In this document: piece by piece, positions 1 to 8,721 of the stretch
Numbering within the stretch: the first letter of the stretch is position 1
Layout of the letters: each line of letters starts with the position of its first letter
DNA from: Cytobacillus dafuensis
GTDB taxonomy: Bacteria; Bacillota; Bacilli; Bacillales; Cytobacillaceae
Assembly: GCF_007995155.1 (NCBI RefSeq)
Contig: NZ_CP042593.1
Location: 2,956,001 to 3,020,000 of the forward strand
Direction: 5' to 3'
Length of the DNA: 64,000 nucleotides
Made by a program: the position numbers and the translations under genes
Notes under the pieces: model-generated
What the model was told of the DNA's origin: nothing
The model's database searches: none
What the model saw: the letters and a program-made list of their open reading frames with translations, nothing else

Positions 1-948
1 AACCGTGTCATATCCTTCTTCTTGAAGCTTATAAGCTTTCATTTTGTTAATGAGTCCAATACCTCTTCCCTCTTGCCTCATATAAAGAAGAATTCCCTTT
101 CCCTCACTTTCTATTTGGGAAAGTGCCGCTTCTAATTGTGGTCCACAATCACATCTATTGGAGCCGAAAACATCTCCGGTAAGACATTCAGAATGGACTC
201 TTAACAGCACAGGCTCGTCCTCTGTAATCTCTCCTTTTACTAAAGCAATATGCTCTTTTCCATCCATCGTATTCGTATAACCCACTGCTTTAAACAAACC
301 GAATTCTGTAGGAAGCTTGATTTCAGTTTCTCTCTTTATATATGAGTCATGTTTTAATCGATATTCGATTAACTGTTGAATCGAAATCATTTTTATATCA
401 AATTTTTTGGCTATGAGCTCAAGATCCTTTACTCGCGCCATTGTTCCGTCATCCTTCATAATTTCGCAAATAATTCCAGCTGGTTTTGCTCCCGCAATAC
501 GCGCCAGATCAACTGCAGCTTCCGTATGGCCAGCTCTTCTTAAAACTCCACCTTTCTTAGCAATTAAAGGAAAAATATGGCCAGGACGGTTAAATTCTTC
601 TGGACGGGCATCATCATCCAGCATTTTTTCAATAGTCAAAGCCCTCTCGAATGCGCTAATTCCCGTTGTTGTTTCTACATGGTCAATCGAAACAGTAAAC
701 GCTGTTCCACGACTATCTGTATTTCTCTCAACCATAGGAAGCAATTTTAGTTTTTCAGCTAATTCTTCAGAAATCGGTGTACAAATTAAGCCTCTTCCTT
801 CTTTAGCCATAAAATTTACTGTTTCTGGTGTTACGAACTCAGCAATGGAAAGAAAATCACCTTCATTTTCCCGATCTTCATCATCACAAACAATAATGAC
901 TTTCCCTGCTTTTAAATCCTCAATGGCTGCTGTAATCTCACTAAACAT
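1..948 (-). CDS. ribBA: RibBA: DHBP synthase / GTP cyclohydrolase II (3' end missing)
   Basis: Bifunctional riboflavin enzyme: the N-terminal half makes 3,4-dihydroxy-2-butanone 4-phosphate from ribulose 5-phosphate, the C-terminal half opens GTP. I translated 316 residues from the ATG at 948, which has a GGAGGAAGG site just upstream. The DHBP-synthase acidic signature [10 protein letters not shown] sits at residues 22-31. The cyclohydrolase zinc site ([16 protein letters not shown]) and the RQEGRGIGL motif are visible near the window edge. The gene runs off the left end, so roughly the last 80 residues are missing. It is the third gene of the ribD-ribE-ribBA operon; a family A repeat separates it from ribE. 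ribH would be expected next, outside the window. Confidence 0.95.
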   Translation of the reverse strand, partial: MFSEITAAIEDLKAGKVIIVCDDEDRENEGDFLSIAEFVTPETVNFMAKEGRGLICTPISEELAEKLKLLPMVERNTDSRGTAFTVSIDHVETTTGISAFERALTIEKMLDDDARPEEFNRPGHIFPLIAKKGGVLRRAGHTEAAVDLARIAGAKPAGIICEIMKDDGTMARVKDLELIAKKFDIKMISIQQLIEYRLKHDSYIKRETEIKLPTEFGLFKAVGYTNTMDGKEHIALVKGEITEDEPVLLRVHSECLTGDVFGSNRCDCGPQLEAALSQIESEGKGILLYMRQEGRGIGLINKMKAYKLQEEGYDTV

Positions 949-978
949 GGTGCCTTCCTCCTTATGTCGCTTGATTTA

Positions 979-1112
979 TTAGAAAAACTTGGCGTTCGCC
1001 AAGTCCTTTTTGGTGAATGCCTTAGTTTTTCTTATGCGATCTTATTAGCAGGTATTTAACTAAAAAAACACTTTACTTTAGTACGTTAATAAACTTAAAC
1101 TTTCCTATTAGC
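979..1112 (+). repeat. Family A intergenic repeat, copy 1
   Basis: A ~135 bp element starting TTAGAAAAACTTGGC, with a hairpin (ACTTGGCGTTCGCC against GGTGAATGCCTTAGT), then TTATGCGATCTTATTAGCAG and an A+T-rich tail ending at GCTTA. It fills the gap between ribE and ribBA, so it must be transcribed within the rib operon. Near-identical copies lie at 13.2, 17.1, 26.9 (four in tandem), 48.9 and 60.3 kb. Confidence 0.8.
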
Positions 1113-1766
1113 TTATAAAAAGCCATTGCTTCTTAAAAAATTTTCAGTAATACCTTTGCCCTGACTTGATTCTGTTTGCTCTTTTTTCATAAAGGAATAC
1201 ATATATTTGGCAAGCATATCAAACTCAATATTAACTACATCTCCAACACTTTTTATTCCCAGGATAGTATCCTTTGCTGTGTGTGGAATAATGGATACTG
1301 TTACGGACTGATCTGTTATTCCAAAAATAGTTAAAGATGTTCCATCAATTGCAATGGATCCCTTGTTTATTACTAGATGATTTAATGAACCTGGAATAGA
1401 TATGTCAATGTAAATGGCATTTTCTTTTTTCCTCTTGTTTAGAATTTTTCCAGTTCCATCTACATGTCCCGTTACAAAATGCCCCCCAAAACGCCCATTT
1501 GCAGCCATAGCCCTTTCTAAATTAACCATCGTTCCTTCCTTAACTGAAGATAAGGAGGTACTTTTAAACGTTTCAGGCATCACATCTGCGGAAAATTCTT
1601 CACGTTGGAATTCAGTAACAGTTAGACATACTCCATTGACTGAAATGCTATCACCAAGCTGGATATCTCTTATTATTTTTGTAGCTTGAATCGTTAATTT
1701 AATTGTGTTTCCATTTTGAATGGCTCTTTTTACAGTTCCAAGCTCTTCTATGATTCCCGTAAACAT
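1113..1766 (-). CDS. ribE: Riboflavin synthase alpha chain
   Basis: Converts two molecules of 6,7-dimethyl-8-ribityllumazine into riboflavin and 5-amino-6-ribitylaminouracil, the last step of riboflavin synthesis. The 217-residue product starts with the typical MFTGIIEELG and contains two tandem lumazine-binding beta-barrel repeats (about residues 1-97 and 98-195); the second shows GHVDGTGK, the first SISVNGVCLTV. Length is normal for the family. Its start overlaps the 3' end of ribD by 19 nt, implying translational coupling, and it is controlled by the upstream FMN riboswitch. Confidence 0.95.
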   Translation of the reverse strand: MFTGIIEELGTVKRAIQNGNTIKLTIQATKIIRDIQLGDSISVNGVCLTVTEFQREEFSADVMPETFKSTSLSSVKEGTMVNLERAMAANGRFGGHFVTGHVDGTGKILNKRKKENAIYIDISIPGSLNHLVINKGSIAIDGTSLTIFGITDQSVTVSIIPHTAKDTILGIKSVGDVVNIEFDMLAKYMYSFMKKEQTESSQGKGITENFLRSNGFL

Positions 1767-2863
1767 GACAATTCTTCCTCCTCTAGAGGCCTAGCTATAA
1801 TTTTAAGATCACATCCAATTGTTTGTACTGACTTGAACTTGAGTTTTTTTGCATGCTCGACAATCTCAATACCTTGTCCACCAATAAAAGGGATTGCGGT
1901 TACTCCGCCAATTATTTTTGGTGCAACATATAAAATGATTTGCTGATAAGCATTATTATCGATAAAGGAGGAATGAATCTCGGAACCTCCTTCTACTAAT
2001 AACGACATTATGTTTCTTTTTCCTAACTCTTTTAGCACTTCCGGAATAAGAATAGTTGGCTGTGATAATGGTACAACTTCTACATCAAATTCTCTAAAGT
2101 TTGCTACTTTTTCTAAATCTATCTCATTTCCAGTAAAAATAATCGTATTTACCGCTCGATCTTGTATCACATTTGATTCAAGAGGAGTCCGTAAATACGT
2201 GTCTAATACAACTCGAATGGGATTTCTTCCACCTCGGGGCAGTCTGGTGGTTAAATGTGGATTATCATGAATAATGGTATTCACGCCTGTTAAGATTGCA
2301 TCATGTTCATGTCTTAATTGGTGAACATCTAATCTGGATTCTGGAGAGGTAATCCATTTGCTGTCACCTGTTTTTGCCGCTGTCTTTCCATCCAAAGAAA
2401 CAGCTGCTTTTATTGTTACAAAAGGAGTTTTCGTTTTAATAAAATGAAAGAATGGTTCATTCATGGCATGGGCTTCCTCATTTCCTATGCCAATTTCAAC
2501 TTCAATCCCAGCCTCTTTTAGTTTGGCGATTCCTTGTCCAGCAACGAGAGGATTTGGATCGAGTCCTGCTACGATTACCCTTTTGATTCCTGAATTTATT
2601 ATCAAATCAGCACAGGGAGGAGTTTTACCATGATGGCTGCAAGGTTCAAGAGTCACATATAGATCTGCTCCTCTTGCTTGTTCACCAGCTACATTGATGG
2701 CATGGACTTCTGCATGTGGTGTTCCTGCTCTTAAGTGTGCACCAAGTCCAAGTACTTCACCATTCTTGATAACTACTGCTCCAACCTTTGGATTAGGGCT
2801 AGTTTGCCCTCTTGTAGCTTGAGCCATTTTTAAGGCTAAATCCATATATTCAATATCATGCAT
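1748..2863 (-). CDS. ribD: RibD: bifunctional deaminase/reductase
   Basis: Carries out the second and third steps of riboflavin synthesis: deamination of the pyrimidine product of GTP cyclohydrolase II, then NADPH-dependent reduction of the ribose side chain. The 371-residue protein has the N-terminal cytidine-deaminase-like zinc site (HAEVHA at 50-55, PCSHHGKTPPC at 74-84) and a C-terminal reductase domain (KAAVSLDGKTA, WITS, LVEGGSEIHSSF). The ATG at 2863 lies 9 nt after a GGGGG site. It is the first gene of the operon and directly follows the FMN riboswitch and its terminator. Confidence 0.96.
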   Translation of the reverse strand: MHDIEYMDLALKMAQATRGQTSPNPKVGAVVIKNGEVLGLGAHLRAGTPHAEVHAINVAGEQARGADLYVTLEPCSHHGKTPPCADLIINSGIKRVIVAGLDPNPLVAGQGIAKLKEAGIEVEIGIGNEEAHAMNEPFFHFIKTKTPFVTIKAAVSLDGKTAAKTGDSKWITSPESRLDVHQLRHEHDAILTGVNTIIHDNPHLTTRLPRGGRNPIRVVLDTYLRTPLESNVIQDRAVNTIIFTGNEIDLEKVANFREFDVEVVPLSQPTILIPEVLKELGKRNIMSLLVEGGSEIHSSFIDNNAYQQIILYVAPKIIGGVTAIPFIGGQGIEIVEHAKKLKFKSVQTIGCDLKIIARPLEEEELSCLRES

Positions 2864-2899
2864 TTATTTGTAGTTCCCCCTTTCACTAAAATTCTCCAA

Positions 2900-2934
2900 C
2901 AAAAAACCCCGCACACAACTCATGTACGGGGCAT
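2900..2934 (-). terminator. Riboswitch expression-platform terminator
   Basis: On the minus strand CCCCG (2931-2927) pairs with CGGGG (2911-2907), followed by a T6 run, between the FMN aptamer and ribD. It is the expected ligand-dependent transcription terminator of the rib leader. Confidence 0.8.
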
Positions 2935-2991
2935 AATCGCATAACGAAATAAGCGTTAAAAAAATGATTTTTTTACGCAAATAATCATTCA

Positions 2992-3133
2992 TTTCTTCTC
3001 CCATCCAGACTTTAACTGTCGGCTTTGGAGTTTCACCAAATCCACCGTTTTCAACGTATTGAAACCGGGTCACGGACTAAGAGGACAGTACCTCATCACC
3101 GCCGGTTGGGAATTTCACCCAGCCCCGAAGAAA
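2992..3133 (-). promoter_or_regulatory. FMN riboswitch (RFN element)
   Basis: The minus strand contains the conserved RFN segments in order: TTTCTTCGGGGCTGGGTGAA, ATTCCCAACCGGCGGT, GACCCGGTT, GGTGAAACTCCAAAGCCGACAGT, and the closing GTCTGGATGGGAGAAG. In this class FMN binding promotes termination and lowers rib operon expression. Position, orientation and the terminator downstream all fit ribD-ribE-ribBA control. A short reading frame that overlaps the aptamer (3073 to 2864) is not a gene. Confidence 0.97.
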
Positions 3134-3151
3134 TCATATTCGAATAATTAA

Positions 3152-3180
3152 ATAGTATCACGAGGTTTCCGAATAAACAA
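3152..3180 (-). promoter_or_regulatory. Probable sigma-A promoter of the rib operon
   Basis: Minus-strand TTGTTT (3180-3175), a 17 bp spacer and TACTAT (3157-3152). Transcription would begin near 3145, about 10 nt before the FMN aptamer, which is where a riboswitch leader should start. The hexamers are imperfect, so position is the main support. Confidence 0.5.
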
Positions 3181-3269
3181 TGTGTATGTCTCAAAGCATA
3201 AAAAAAATTGAAACCATTAGCCTTTAAGATCGTATATTACTCATCTGATAATGGAAGGATTTATGTGTT

Positions 3270-4097
3270 GTGATTGAAACAAAAGAACAATTATTTCATG
3301 AGCTTAAAATATGTGAAAAGTGGGAAAAAGAGCAGAGCGACCTTTGGTTTTGGGAAAAGCTAGGGCGGCTTCCATTCAAGCTTTTAGACAAGTTTACACC
3401 TGCCTTTTTGCAAAAAAAAATCGGCGTGATTATTGATGAACTAGGTCAGTATGTACAATCAGGAGGAAGATATTTAAGCTCGGTATCCTCCTTAAAAGCA
3501 TATTACCCAAAAATGGATGTTACAACTTTGGAGGATGTAAAATCACTTCCGATATCTACAATGGACGATGCGGTAGCAAAGCTTACAGGCAATCGAAAGA
3601 AACTTGCTACCATTCAAGGGGCTGGTACTGGGTTTGGAGGATTTCTTACTATATCAATCGATATTCCCATGTTGCTGGGAATTCAGTTGAAAACTCTACA
3701 GGATATTGCCATTTGCTACGGATATAACCCAGATGATACGAAGGAAAGATTATACATCGTAAAAATTCTGCAATTTGTCTCTTCCGATATTGTTGGAAAA
3801 AAAGCGATCTTACAGCAGCTATCCATAATTGATTCTCCAAGTGAAGGTCCAAATAGAGAGGTCATCTCGGAAATTCAAGGATGGCGGGAAGTAGTCTTTA
3901 CATATCGGGATCAAATCGGTTGGAAAAAGCTGTTTCAAATGATTCCTATTGCAGGACTCTTATTCGGAGCAGTCATTAATCGATCTGCGGTTACCGATAT
4001 TTCTGAAGCAGGAAAGATGCTCTATCGAAAGAGAAAAATTAATGAACGATTATCACTAGAAAATGAAAAAGAAAGAAGCTGCAATGCTGATGAATAG
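3270..4097 (+). CDS. EcsC family protein
   Basis: A 275-residue protein resembling the EcsC family, named after the third gene of the B. subtilis ecs locus; the biochemical role of the family is not settled. It starts at a GTG with GGAAGGA about 10 nt upstream. The centre has a glycine-rich hydrophobic segment (GAGTGFGGFLTISIDIPMLLG, about residues 115-135) and the C-terminal part another hydrophobic stretch (PIAGLLFGAVINRSAV), suggesting membrane association. It is a single gene, not next to an ABC transporter here. Its TAG stop lies inside the loop of the terminator hairpin. Confidence 0.75.
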   Translation: MIETKEQLFHELKICEKWEKEQSDLWFWEKLGRLPFKLLDKFTPAFLQKKIGVIIDELGQYVQSGGRYLSSVSSLKAYYPKMDVTTLEDVKSLPISTMDDAVAKLTGNRKKLATIQGAGTGFGGFLTISIDIPMLLGIQLKTLQDIAICYGYNPDDTKERLYIVKILQFVSSDIVGKKAILQQLSIIDSPSEGPNREVISEIQGWREVVFTYRDQIGWKKLFQMIPIAGLLFGAVINRSAVTDISEAGKMLYRKRKINERLSLENEKERSCNADE

Positions 4098-4113
4098 CCT
4101 TGCAGCTTCTTTC
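4071..4113. terminator. Terminator overlapping the ecsC-like stop codon
   Basis: Perfect 14 bp inverted repeat GAAAGAAGCTGCAA / TTGCAGCTTCTTTC with the stop codon of the EcsC-like gene in the loop. The T-rich run after it is short (CTTTCATT), so efficiency is uncertain. Confidence 0.6.
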
Positions 4114-4144
4114 ATTAATTATGGAATGACAAAGTTAAAATTAC

Positions 4145-4338
4145 TTGTTGATTTCCGCTGCAGGCACTTAGCGATCGCGGGCGGTCCGGAAGCCTCCTCG
4201 TCGAAGAGCGCTCCTGCGGGGTCTCCCTTTGACTCGCTTCTCCCGCAGGACATTGAATAAGCTTCCTAGAATAATCAACGCACGAAGGAAATGCGAATGC
4301 ATTTTCGAGGATCTCGCGCCTTCCGCTCCAATCAACAA
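4145..4338. repeat. G+C-rich intergenic repeat with inverted ends
   Basis: A 194 bp G+C-rich segment bounded by TTGTTGATT and AATCAACAA. Inside are several complementary modules (TCCTGCGGGGTCTCCC with TCTCCCGCAGGA; GCACGAAGGAAATGCG with GCATTTTCGAGGAT). Base composition is far above its surroundings. I recall very similar sequences being widespread between genes in Bacillaceae. The reading frames that cross it on both strands have repeat-derived, low-complexity products and are not genes. Confidence 0.75.
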
Positions 4339-4426
4339 CAAAATAGGATTGTCCACAATGAGCATTAACACACCTTATGGAATAAAGTATAACTTTTTTG
4401 AATCAGAGAAATATCTAGCTGTACTT

Positions 4427-5002
4427 TTATGGTAATCGTTTGATTTCATGCTCCATTACTTCTTCATTTACAGCTCCTAACACTTTTTTACGAATAACAC
4501 CATCTGAGTCGATAAAAAAGCTTGTTGGATACACCCTAATATTATAATCATTAGATGCACTACCTATTTCATCAAGCGGGATTGTGAAGGTTAGTTCATT
4601 ATTTTTTACGAACTCATCAACATTGGTACGGCTTTTCTCAGAAGTCGTAACATTAACCGCTAAAATTTCAAAACCTTCGTTTTTATATTTATTATATAAT
4701 TTTTCCATATAAGGCATTTCAGCCTTGCATGGCGGACACCAAGTAGCCCAAAAATTCAATAAGATTGTTTTCCCTTTATAATCACTTAGCTTCACAGTAT
4801 TACCTTCCAAGTCTAATAATTCAAAATCCGGGGCTCTATTCCCCTCTTCTAAACCGACTGGAAGCTGATCAGCATTTTCTATCTTCTCGTATTTCTTCGG
4901 TTGTTCAAGATTATTTACAATACCTTTTTCTTTAAGGATTGTCTTGTCAATTATAAATAAGCAAAGGATGATAATTCCCGCTACCAGCAAGAATTTTTTC
5001 AT
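4427..5002 (-). CDS. TlpA/ResA-like membrane-anchored thioredoxin
   Basis: A 191-residue thiol-disulfide oxidoreductase of the TlpA/ResA/YneN type, acting outside the membrane. Residues 4-18 form an uncleaved signal anchor; the redoxin fold follows, with the catalytic WCPPCK at 88-93 and the cis-proline motif VYPTSF near residue 155. Such proteins reduce specific extracytoplasmic thiols, for instance in cytochrome c maturation or spore envelope assembly. The CPPC centre distinguishes it from ResA itself, which I recall as CEPC. It is monocistronic with no cytochrome genes nearby, so the partner is unknown. Confidence 0.85.
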   Translation of the reverse strand: MKKFLLVAGIIILCLFIIDKTILKEKGIVNNLEQPKKYEKIENADQLPVGLEEGNRAPDFELLDLEGNTVKLSDYKGKTILLNFWATWCPPCKAEMPYMEKLYNKYKNEGFEILAVNVTTSEKSRTNVDEFVKNNELTFTIPLDEIGSASNDYNIRVYPTSFFIDSDGVIRKKVLGAVNEEVMEHEIKRLP

Positions 5003-5146
5003 TCAAACACCTCATTAATGTAATCCAGAAGGAAGTTTAATTGATTTAATCATACTATATCAAACCAATTGAAGCTATTGTTCTGCACTAGAGGCACATG
5101 ATTGTTGAAGACATCTTTTGATCTTTAAAATGATAGAAGTGAAAAA

Positions 5147-5935
5147 TTAGTGATTTGTAGACTGAAACAGTTTTACTAAAAGTGCATATACAAGTAGCTT
5201 TTCCTCCACGGGCAATTGTTGTTCAAATATTAGTATGGGCGTATTCGGATCTTTAAATCTTTTACCCCACTCTATCGGCATCCAACCTTTACGCAATCTC
5301 GCAATATTTTTGCAGCCCTTTAAAAACTGAAAATCCATAAATAATCTTGATTGCTTTAGTAAAAAACTCCGATTTTCATGCCCAAAAATAACGGCTATAC
5401 CATTTCCTAATGTATTCTGTATCTTTATTGAATGAATCTCGATTCCTGAACTCGCTATTTCAATACGATTCTTCTTAAAAGTAAAACTTCCAATTTGCTT
5501 ATTATTTGCATCATATAAACCATATTTTCTTTCAATAAACTTATCAAACAGAAAAGGTAAGAACCATCGAAACGGCATAAAATTGATATCTCTTATTTCT
5601 CCAACTTGCTGACCATTTGTGCTAAAGACAAGCAATCTTAATGTTGGAGCTGGAAGAAACGTCAAAAGGACATTTTCTTCATATAAAAATGATACTTGAT
5701 TTGCAATGCCCTCATCTATTTTCTTAATCTCTTTTGATCTGTTATCATTTATTAAATAAGCTTGATAGCTTATAAAACTATAAAGTAAAAATGGTACAAC
5801 CAATACAACCATTTTGCCATTAGGTACAACAATAATACCGTATATAATTAGGAAAAATGGAGGAATAAGTGCAACAAGACTGGAATTTAAGGAAATAGAT
5901 GCTGTTTTTTGATAAAATTGCTGAATATTCTTCAT
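5147..5935 (-). CDS. Membrane protein of unknown function
   Basis: I do not recognise this 262-residue protein. Residues 18-65 contain two hydrophobic segments that probably form a membrane hairpin (LVALIPPFFLIIYGIIVV and MVVLVVPFLLYSFISYQAY). The remaining ~190 residues look soluble and beta-rich, with repeated short aromatic strands. It is monocistronic and is transcribed away from the YdcF-like gene. Confidence 0.6.
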   Translation of the reverse strand: MKNIQQFYQKTASISLNSSLVALIPPFFLIIYGIIVVPNGKMVVLVVPFLLYSFISYQAYLINDNRSKEIKKIDEGIANQVSFLYEENVLLTFLPAPTLRLLVFSTNGQQVGEIRDINFMPFRWFLPFLFDKFIERKYGLYDANNKQIGSFTFKKNRIEIASSGIEIHSIKIQNTLGNGIAVIFGHENRSFLLKQSRLFMDFQFLKGCKNIARLRKGWMPIEWGKRFKDPNTPILIFEQQLPVEEKLLVYALLVKLFQSTNH

Positions 5936-6058
5936 AATAATCCCCTAACATCCTTAAAAGGAAAATACTTCCTAATAATAGTTTTATATGCTAAATTAAT
6001 AGAGTCACTTTTATTCTATTAATTGAGAAGCATAAACATGAATACTTGGAGGAAAAAT

Positions 6059-6622
6059 ATGAAAAAAATCATAATCATATTCGGTTTGATTTTAATTTTC
6101 TCAATAATCATTATCGCACTTTTACATATTCAAATGAAAAAAACCGCATGCTTAACTCCTCCACCTAATATTCCTTATTTAATCGTTCTTGGAGCTAAAG
6201 TGAATGGAGAAGAAATGTCTCTCAGCTTGCTTAACAGAGCAAATAAAGCACTAGAATATATAGAAGAAAACCCCAATACAGTTATCGTTGTAACTGGTGG
6301 TCAAGGCAAAGGAGAAAATATTACTGAGGCAGAAGCTCTAAAAAGATTTTTTCTTGAAAATGGAATTGATGAAGAAAAAATACTAGTAGAAGATCTCTCA
6401 ACATCTACATATGAAAATCTGAAATATTCAAAGGACCTTTACAATATTGATCAGGCAGTTATTGTCACAAATGATTTTCATTTATATCGATCAATTAATC
6501 TTGCAGAGAAGGTCGGAATAAAAGGACATCCTTTAGCTGCCGAAACACCAAAAGTCGTAAAAACTAGTCTATATATACGAGAATATGCAGCCATTCTAAA
6601 GATGAAAATATTTGGAACATAA
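6059..6622 (+). CDS. YdcF-like (DUF218) protein
   Basis: A 187-residue protein of the SanA/YdcF (DUF218) family. An N-terminal membrane anchor (residues 3-21) precedes a Rossmann-like domain with the family motifs IVLGAKV, VVTGGQG, E-x-STSTYENL and VTNDFHLYRS. The family is linked to cell-envelope functions but its reaction is not established. I chose the ATG at 6059 because GGAGG lies 6 nt upstream; an in-frame TTG at 6023 would add 12 polar residues and has no good ribosome site. Confidence 0.8.
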   Translation: MKKIIIIFGLILIFSIIIIALLHIQMKKTACLTPPPNIPYLIVLGAKVNGEEMSLSLLNRANKALEYIEENPNTVIVVTGGQGKGENITEAEALKRFFLENGIDEEKILVEDLSTSTYENLKYSKDLYNIDQAVIVTNDFHLYRSINLAEKVGIKGHPLAAETPKVVKTSLYIREYAAILKMKIFGT

Positions 6623-6629
6623 TCATATA

Positions 6630-6678
6630 AAATGCACCCCAATTGTTAGACATTAATCTAACAGCTGGTGGTGCATTT
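6630..6678. terminator. Bidirectional terminator
   Basis: AAATGCACC / GGTGCATTT outer stem with an inner TTGTTAGA / TCTAACA stem, placed between two convergent genes that stop at 6622 and 6682. Confidence 0.75.
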
Positions 6679-6681
6679 CAT

Positions 6682-7458
6682 TTAAGCAAGTTCTTTTCTT
6701 CTAAAAATTGAAATACTGCAAATGAGGAGTATTATCATACCAATGATCGCAACAATTACGGCAGATAATACATTGTCAGGAATTTCATTATTTAAAAGGA
6801 AAGTACTCGTATAAGTTGGCAGCAAGGAAGGACTCCATTCTATCCAACGTGAGAATAAACTGCTCAATAAGCTCAATAGGATGATTATTGCAATAGATAT
6901 AAATCCAACAACACCTGGTGATTTATTAAATGAGTTAATAAATATCGTCATCGTTAAAACAAAAGAAAGCCAAATTCCATTCAATAAAAAGGATTGAAAG
7001 AAATCAATAAAAGGAACAGCTTCAAATAGAATGACAACATAATACCATGAGGCTACATAGCCAATAAAATAGGATACCCACATTAAGAGCATTGCAGCTG
7101 TCCACTTAGAGGTTACGAATGATGCATATGAAACAGGCTTAACCAATATGATCGCAGCAACTCCACTTTTCCTTTCAGCAGCGATGATCCCCATCGAAGT
7201 TAACACGATAATTAATACACCTAAAGTATTAAATTGGCCAAGAATGGCGATTAATACTTCTGAAGCTGAAGGAACTGGAATCTCAATTACCGCCCCTTCC
7301 GGTAAACCTCCTAGTGCATCTATAATTTGCGGCATATAATGTAAGGTAAGCGGTTCTTTAACTGCAAGCAATATAAAAACGATCGGAACCCAAATCCATT
7401 TGAAATTTCTCGACATTTCAACCAATTCTTTATTAAATAGGACCATCCACTGATTCAT
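6682..7458 (-). CDS. ABC-2 type permease (YxlG-like)
   Basis: A 258-residue integral membrane subunit with about six hydrophobic segments, of the ABC-2 permease class (GIIAAERKSGVAAIILVKPVS is the typical cytoplasmic loop). Its ATG overlaps the stop of the ATPase gene by 4 nt (ATGA), so the two are translationally coupled. With the small PLDc_N protein upstream the set matches B. subtilis yxlE-yxlF-yxlG from the sigY operon, as I recall it. Here no sigma factor gene is attached. Substrate unknown. Confidence 0.85.
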   Translation of the reverse strand: MNQWMVLFNKELVEMSRNFKWIWVPIVFILLAVKEPLTLHYMPQIIDALGGLPEGAVIEIPVPSASEVLIAILGQFNTLGVLIIVLTSMGIIAAERKSGVAAIILVKPVSYASFVTSKWTAAMLLMWVSYFIGYVASWYYVVILFEAVPFIDFFQSFLLNGIWLSFVLTMTIFINSFNKSPGVVGFISIAIIILLSLLSSLFSRWIEWSPSLLPTYTSTFLLNNEIPDNVLSAVIVAIIGMIILLICSISIFRRKELA

Positions 7459-8366
7459 TTTTCTACCACCTTCATAAATACATCTTCTAGACTCGTTTTG
7501 CTAATTTCAAATTTAAGGAGTGGCCAATTCCTATCCGTAATTTCACGAAGAAAGACTTGCTTGGCGTCATCGACATTTTGGACAAATAAACTAATTTTGT
7601 TCTCATGTACCGAAATCGATTGAATTACTGCTAGAGATGATAGCTTTTCAACATATTGTTCACTTTCCCCTCGGAAAACAAGGTCAATCTTTGATTGTTG
7701 ATATTTGTCACGAAGGTCCTTCATTGAGCCTGATTCTACAATCTCACCCTTATGAAGAAAAAGAATATCATCGCATACCTCCTCAGCGTCGTTAAGAATA
7801 TGCGTTGAAAAAAGAATGGTCGTTTCCTTTTTCATTCGTTCCATAAGCTCAAGAACCTCTCTTCTACCAAAAGGATCAAGTGCAGAAACAGGTTCATCAA
7901 GCATCACTAATTTGGGACGATGAATAATAGCCTGAGCAATACCCAATCTTTGCTTCATTCCTCCTGAATATTTCCCTATTCTGCGATTCTTCGCATCAGA
8001 AATACCAACCATTTCTAGTAACTCTTCTGCTCTCTCTTTCGATTCCTTTTTCGACAAACCTGCAAGCATACCTGTATATTCTAAAAACTCACGTCCACTC
8101 ATCCATTCATAAAATACAGGGTGCTGTGGAAGGTATCCAATTAATTTCCGAAAATCCTCGCCCTTCTGAACACCATCAAAAGCAATACTTCCAGCTGATT
8201 GCCTCATAAGTCCAGATAACATTTGTAAAGTTGTGGTTTTTCCAGCCCCATTAGCACCAAGCAAGGCAATACATTTTCCTTTCGTTAAAGCAAATTCCAA
8301 TCCTTTGATCACATCATGATCCTGAAAGCTTTTTCTTAGACCACTAACGGTTACAACGACAGACAT
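7455..8366 (-). CDS. ABC transporter ATP-binding protein (YxlF-like)
   Basis: A 303-residue ATPase energising the adjacent permease. Walker A is GANGAGKTT at 37-45, the signature is YSGGMKQRLG, Walker B is KLVMLDEP, followed by the H-loop ILFSTHI. A ~90-residue C-terminal extension follows, as in many export-type ATPases. A longer in-frame reading from 8477 only translates the upstream gene in the wrong frame; the ATG at 8366 has GGAAGGAG 11 nt upstream and overlaps the preceding stop by one base (TAATG). Confidence 0.92.
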   Translation of the reverse strand: MSVVVTVSGLRKSFQDHDVIKGLEFALTKGKCIALLGANGAGKTTTLQMLSGLMRQSAGSIAFDGVQKGEDFRKLIGYLPQHPVFYEWMSGREFLEYTGMLAGLSKKESKERAEELLEMVGISDAKNRRIGKYSGGMKQRLGIAQAIIHRPKLVMLDEPVSALDPFGRREVLELMERMKKETTILFSTHILNDAEEVCDDILFLHKGEIVESGSMKDLRDKYQQSKIDLVFRGESEQYVEKLSSLAVIQSISVHENKISLFVQNVDDAKQVFLREITDRNWPLLKFEISKTSLEDVFMKVVEK

Positions 8367-8578
8367 TATTGATTTCTCCTTCCAATAACAAAATAAAGAA
8401 TAGGGCCAACTAAGTTTACAAATAGAATGATTATTGCCCATAACCACTTTGGCCCATTCGTTTTTTCTATCCGACATAAGTCAATAATGGCGATTATCAA
8501 AAGAATAAGCTGTATTACGATAATAGGAACAATAATGGGAATAATAGCTGCCCAATCAATATTGTTAAAAAGCTCCAT
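8366..8578 (-). CDS. Small membrane protein, PLDc_N family (YxlE-like)
   Basis: A 70-residue protein with two membrane segments (IIPIIVPIIVIQLILLIIAI and WLWAIIILFVNLVGPILYFVIG). The pattern ..D..R...TNGPKWLWA....N..GPILYF.IGR is the phospholipase D N-terminal-like (PLDc_N) small-protein family. The ATG at 8578 has AAAAGGAGAG upstream; an ATG further out at 8629 does not. First gene of a three-gene coupled operon with the ABC ATPase and permease, so probably a small regulator or subunit of that transporter. Confidence 0.82.
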   Translation of the reverse strand: MELFNNIDWAAIIPIIVPIIVIQLILLIIAIIDLCRIEKTNGPKWLWAIIILFVNLVGPILYFVIGRRNQ

Positions 8579-8664
8579 AGGATTATCTCTCCTTTTTGAG
8601 TAAATATTGTTAACATCAATAAGACGCACAGGTTGGATTTTCGTTCATCACAATTGAAAAATAA

Positions 8665-8698
8665 AAAAAGAAGCCTCTTTGAAAAAAGGCTTCTTTTT
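8665..8698 (-). terminator. Terminator after the DUF4870 gene
   Basis: Minus-strand hairpin AAAAAGAAGCCT / AGGCTTCTTTTT with a T-run, between the DUF4870 gene and the yxlE-like operon. Confidence 0.75.
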
Positions 8699-8721
8699 AA
8701 AAATTCTTATTAACTTAATGA

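Noticed and set aside
407..982. 191-codon plus-strand frame
   Set aside because: Antisense shadow of ribBA; no ribosome site and low-complexity Ser/Phe-rich product.
2864..3073. 69-codon minus-strand frame before ribD
   Set aside because: Lies across the FMN riboswitch and its terminator; the sequence is explained by RNA structure.
4063..4435. Frames of 65-68 codons on both strands
   Set aside because: They cross the G+C-rich repeat and a terminator and have repeat-derived products.
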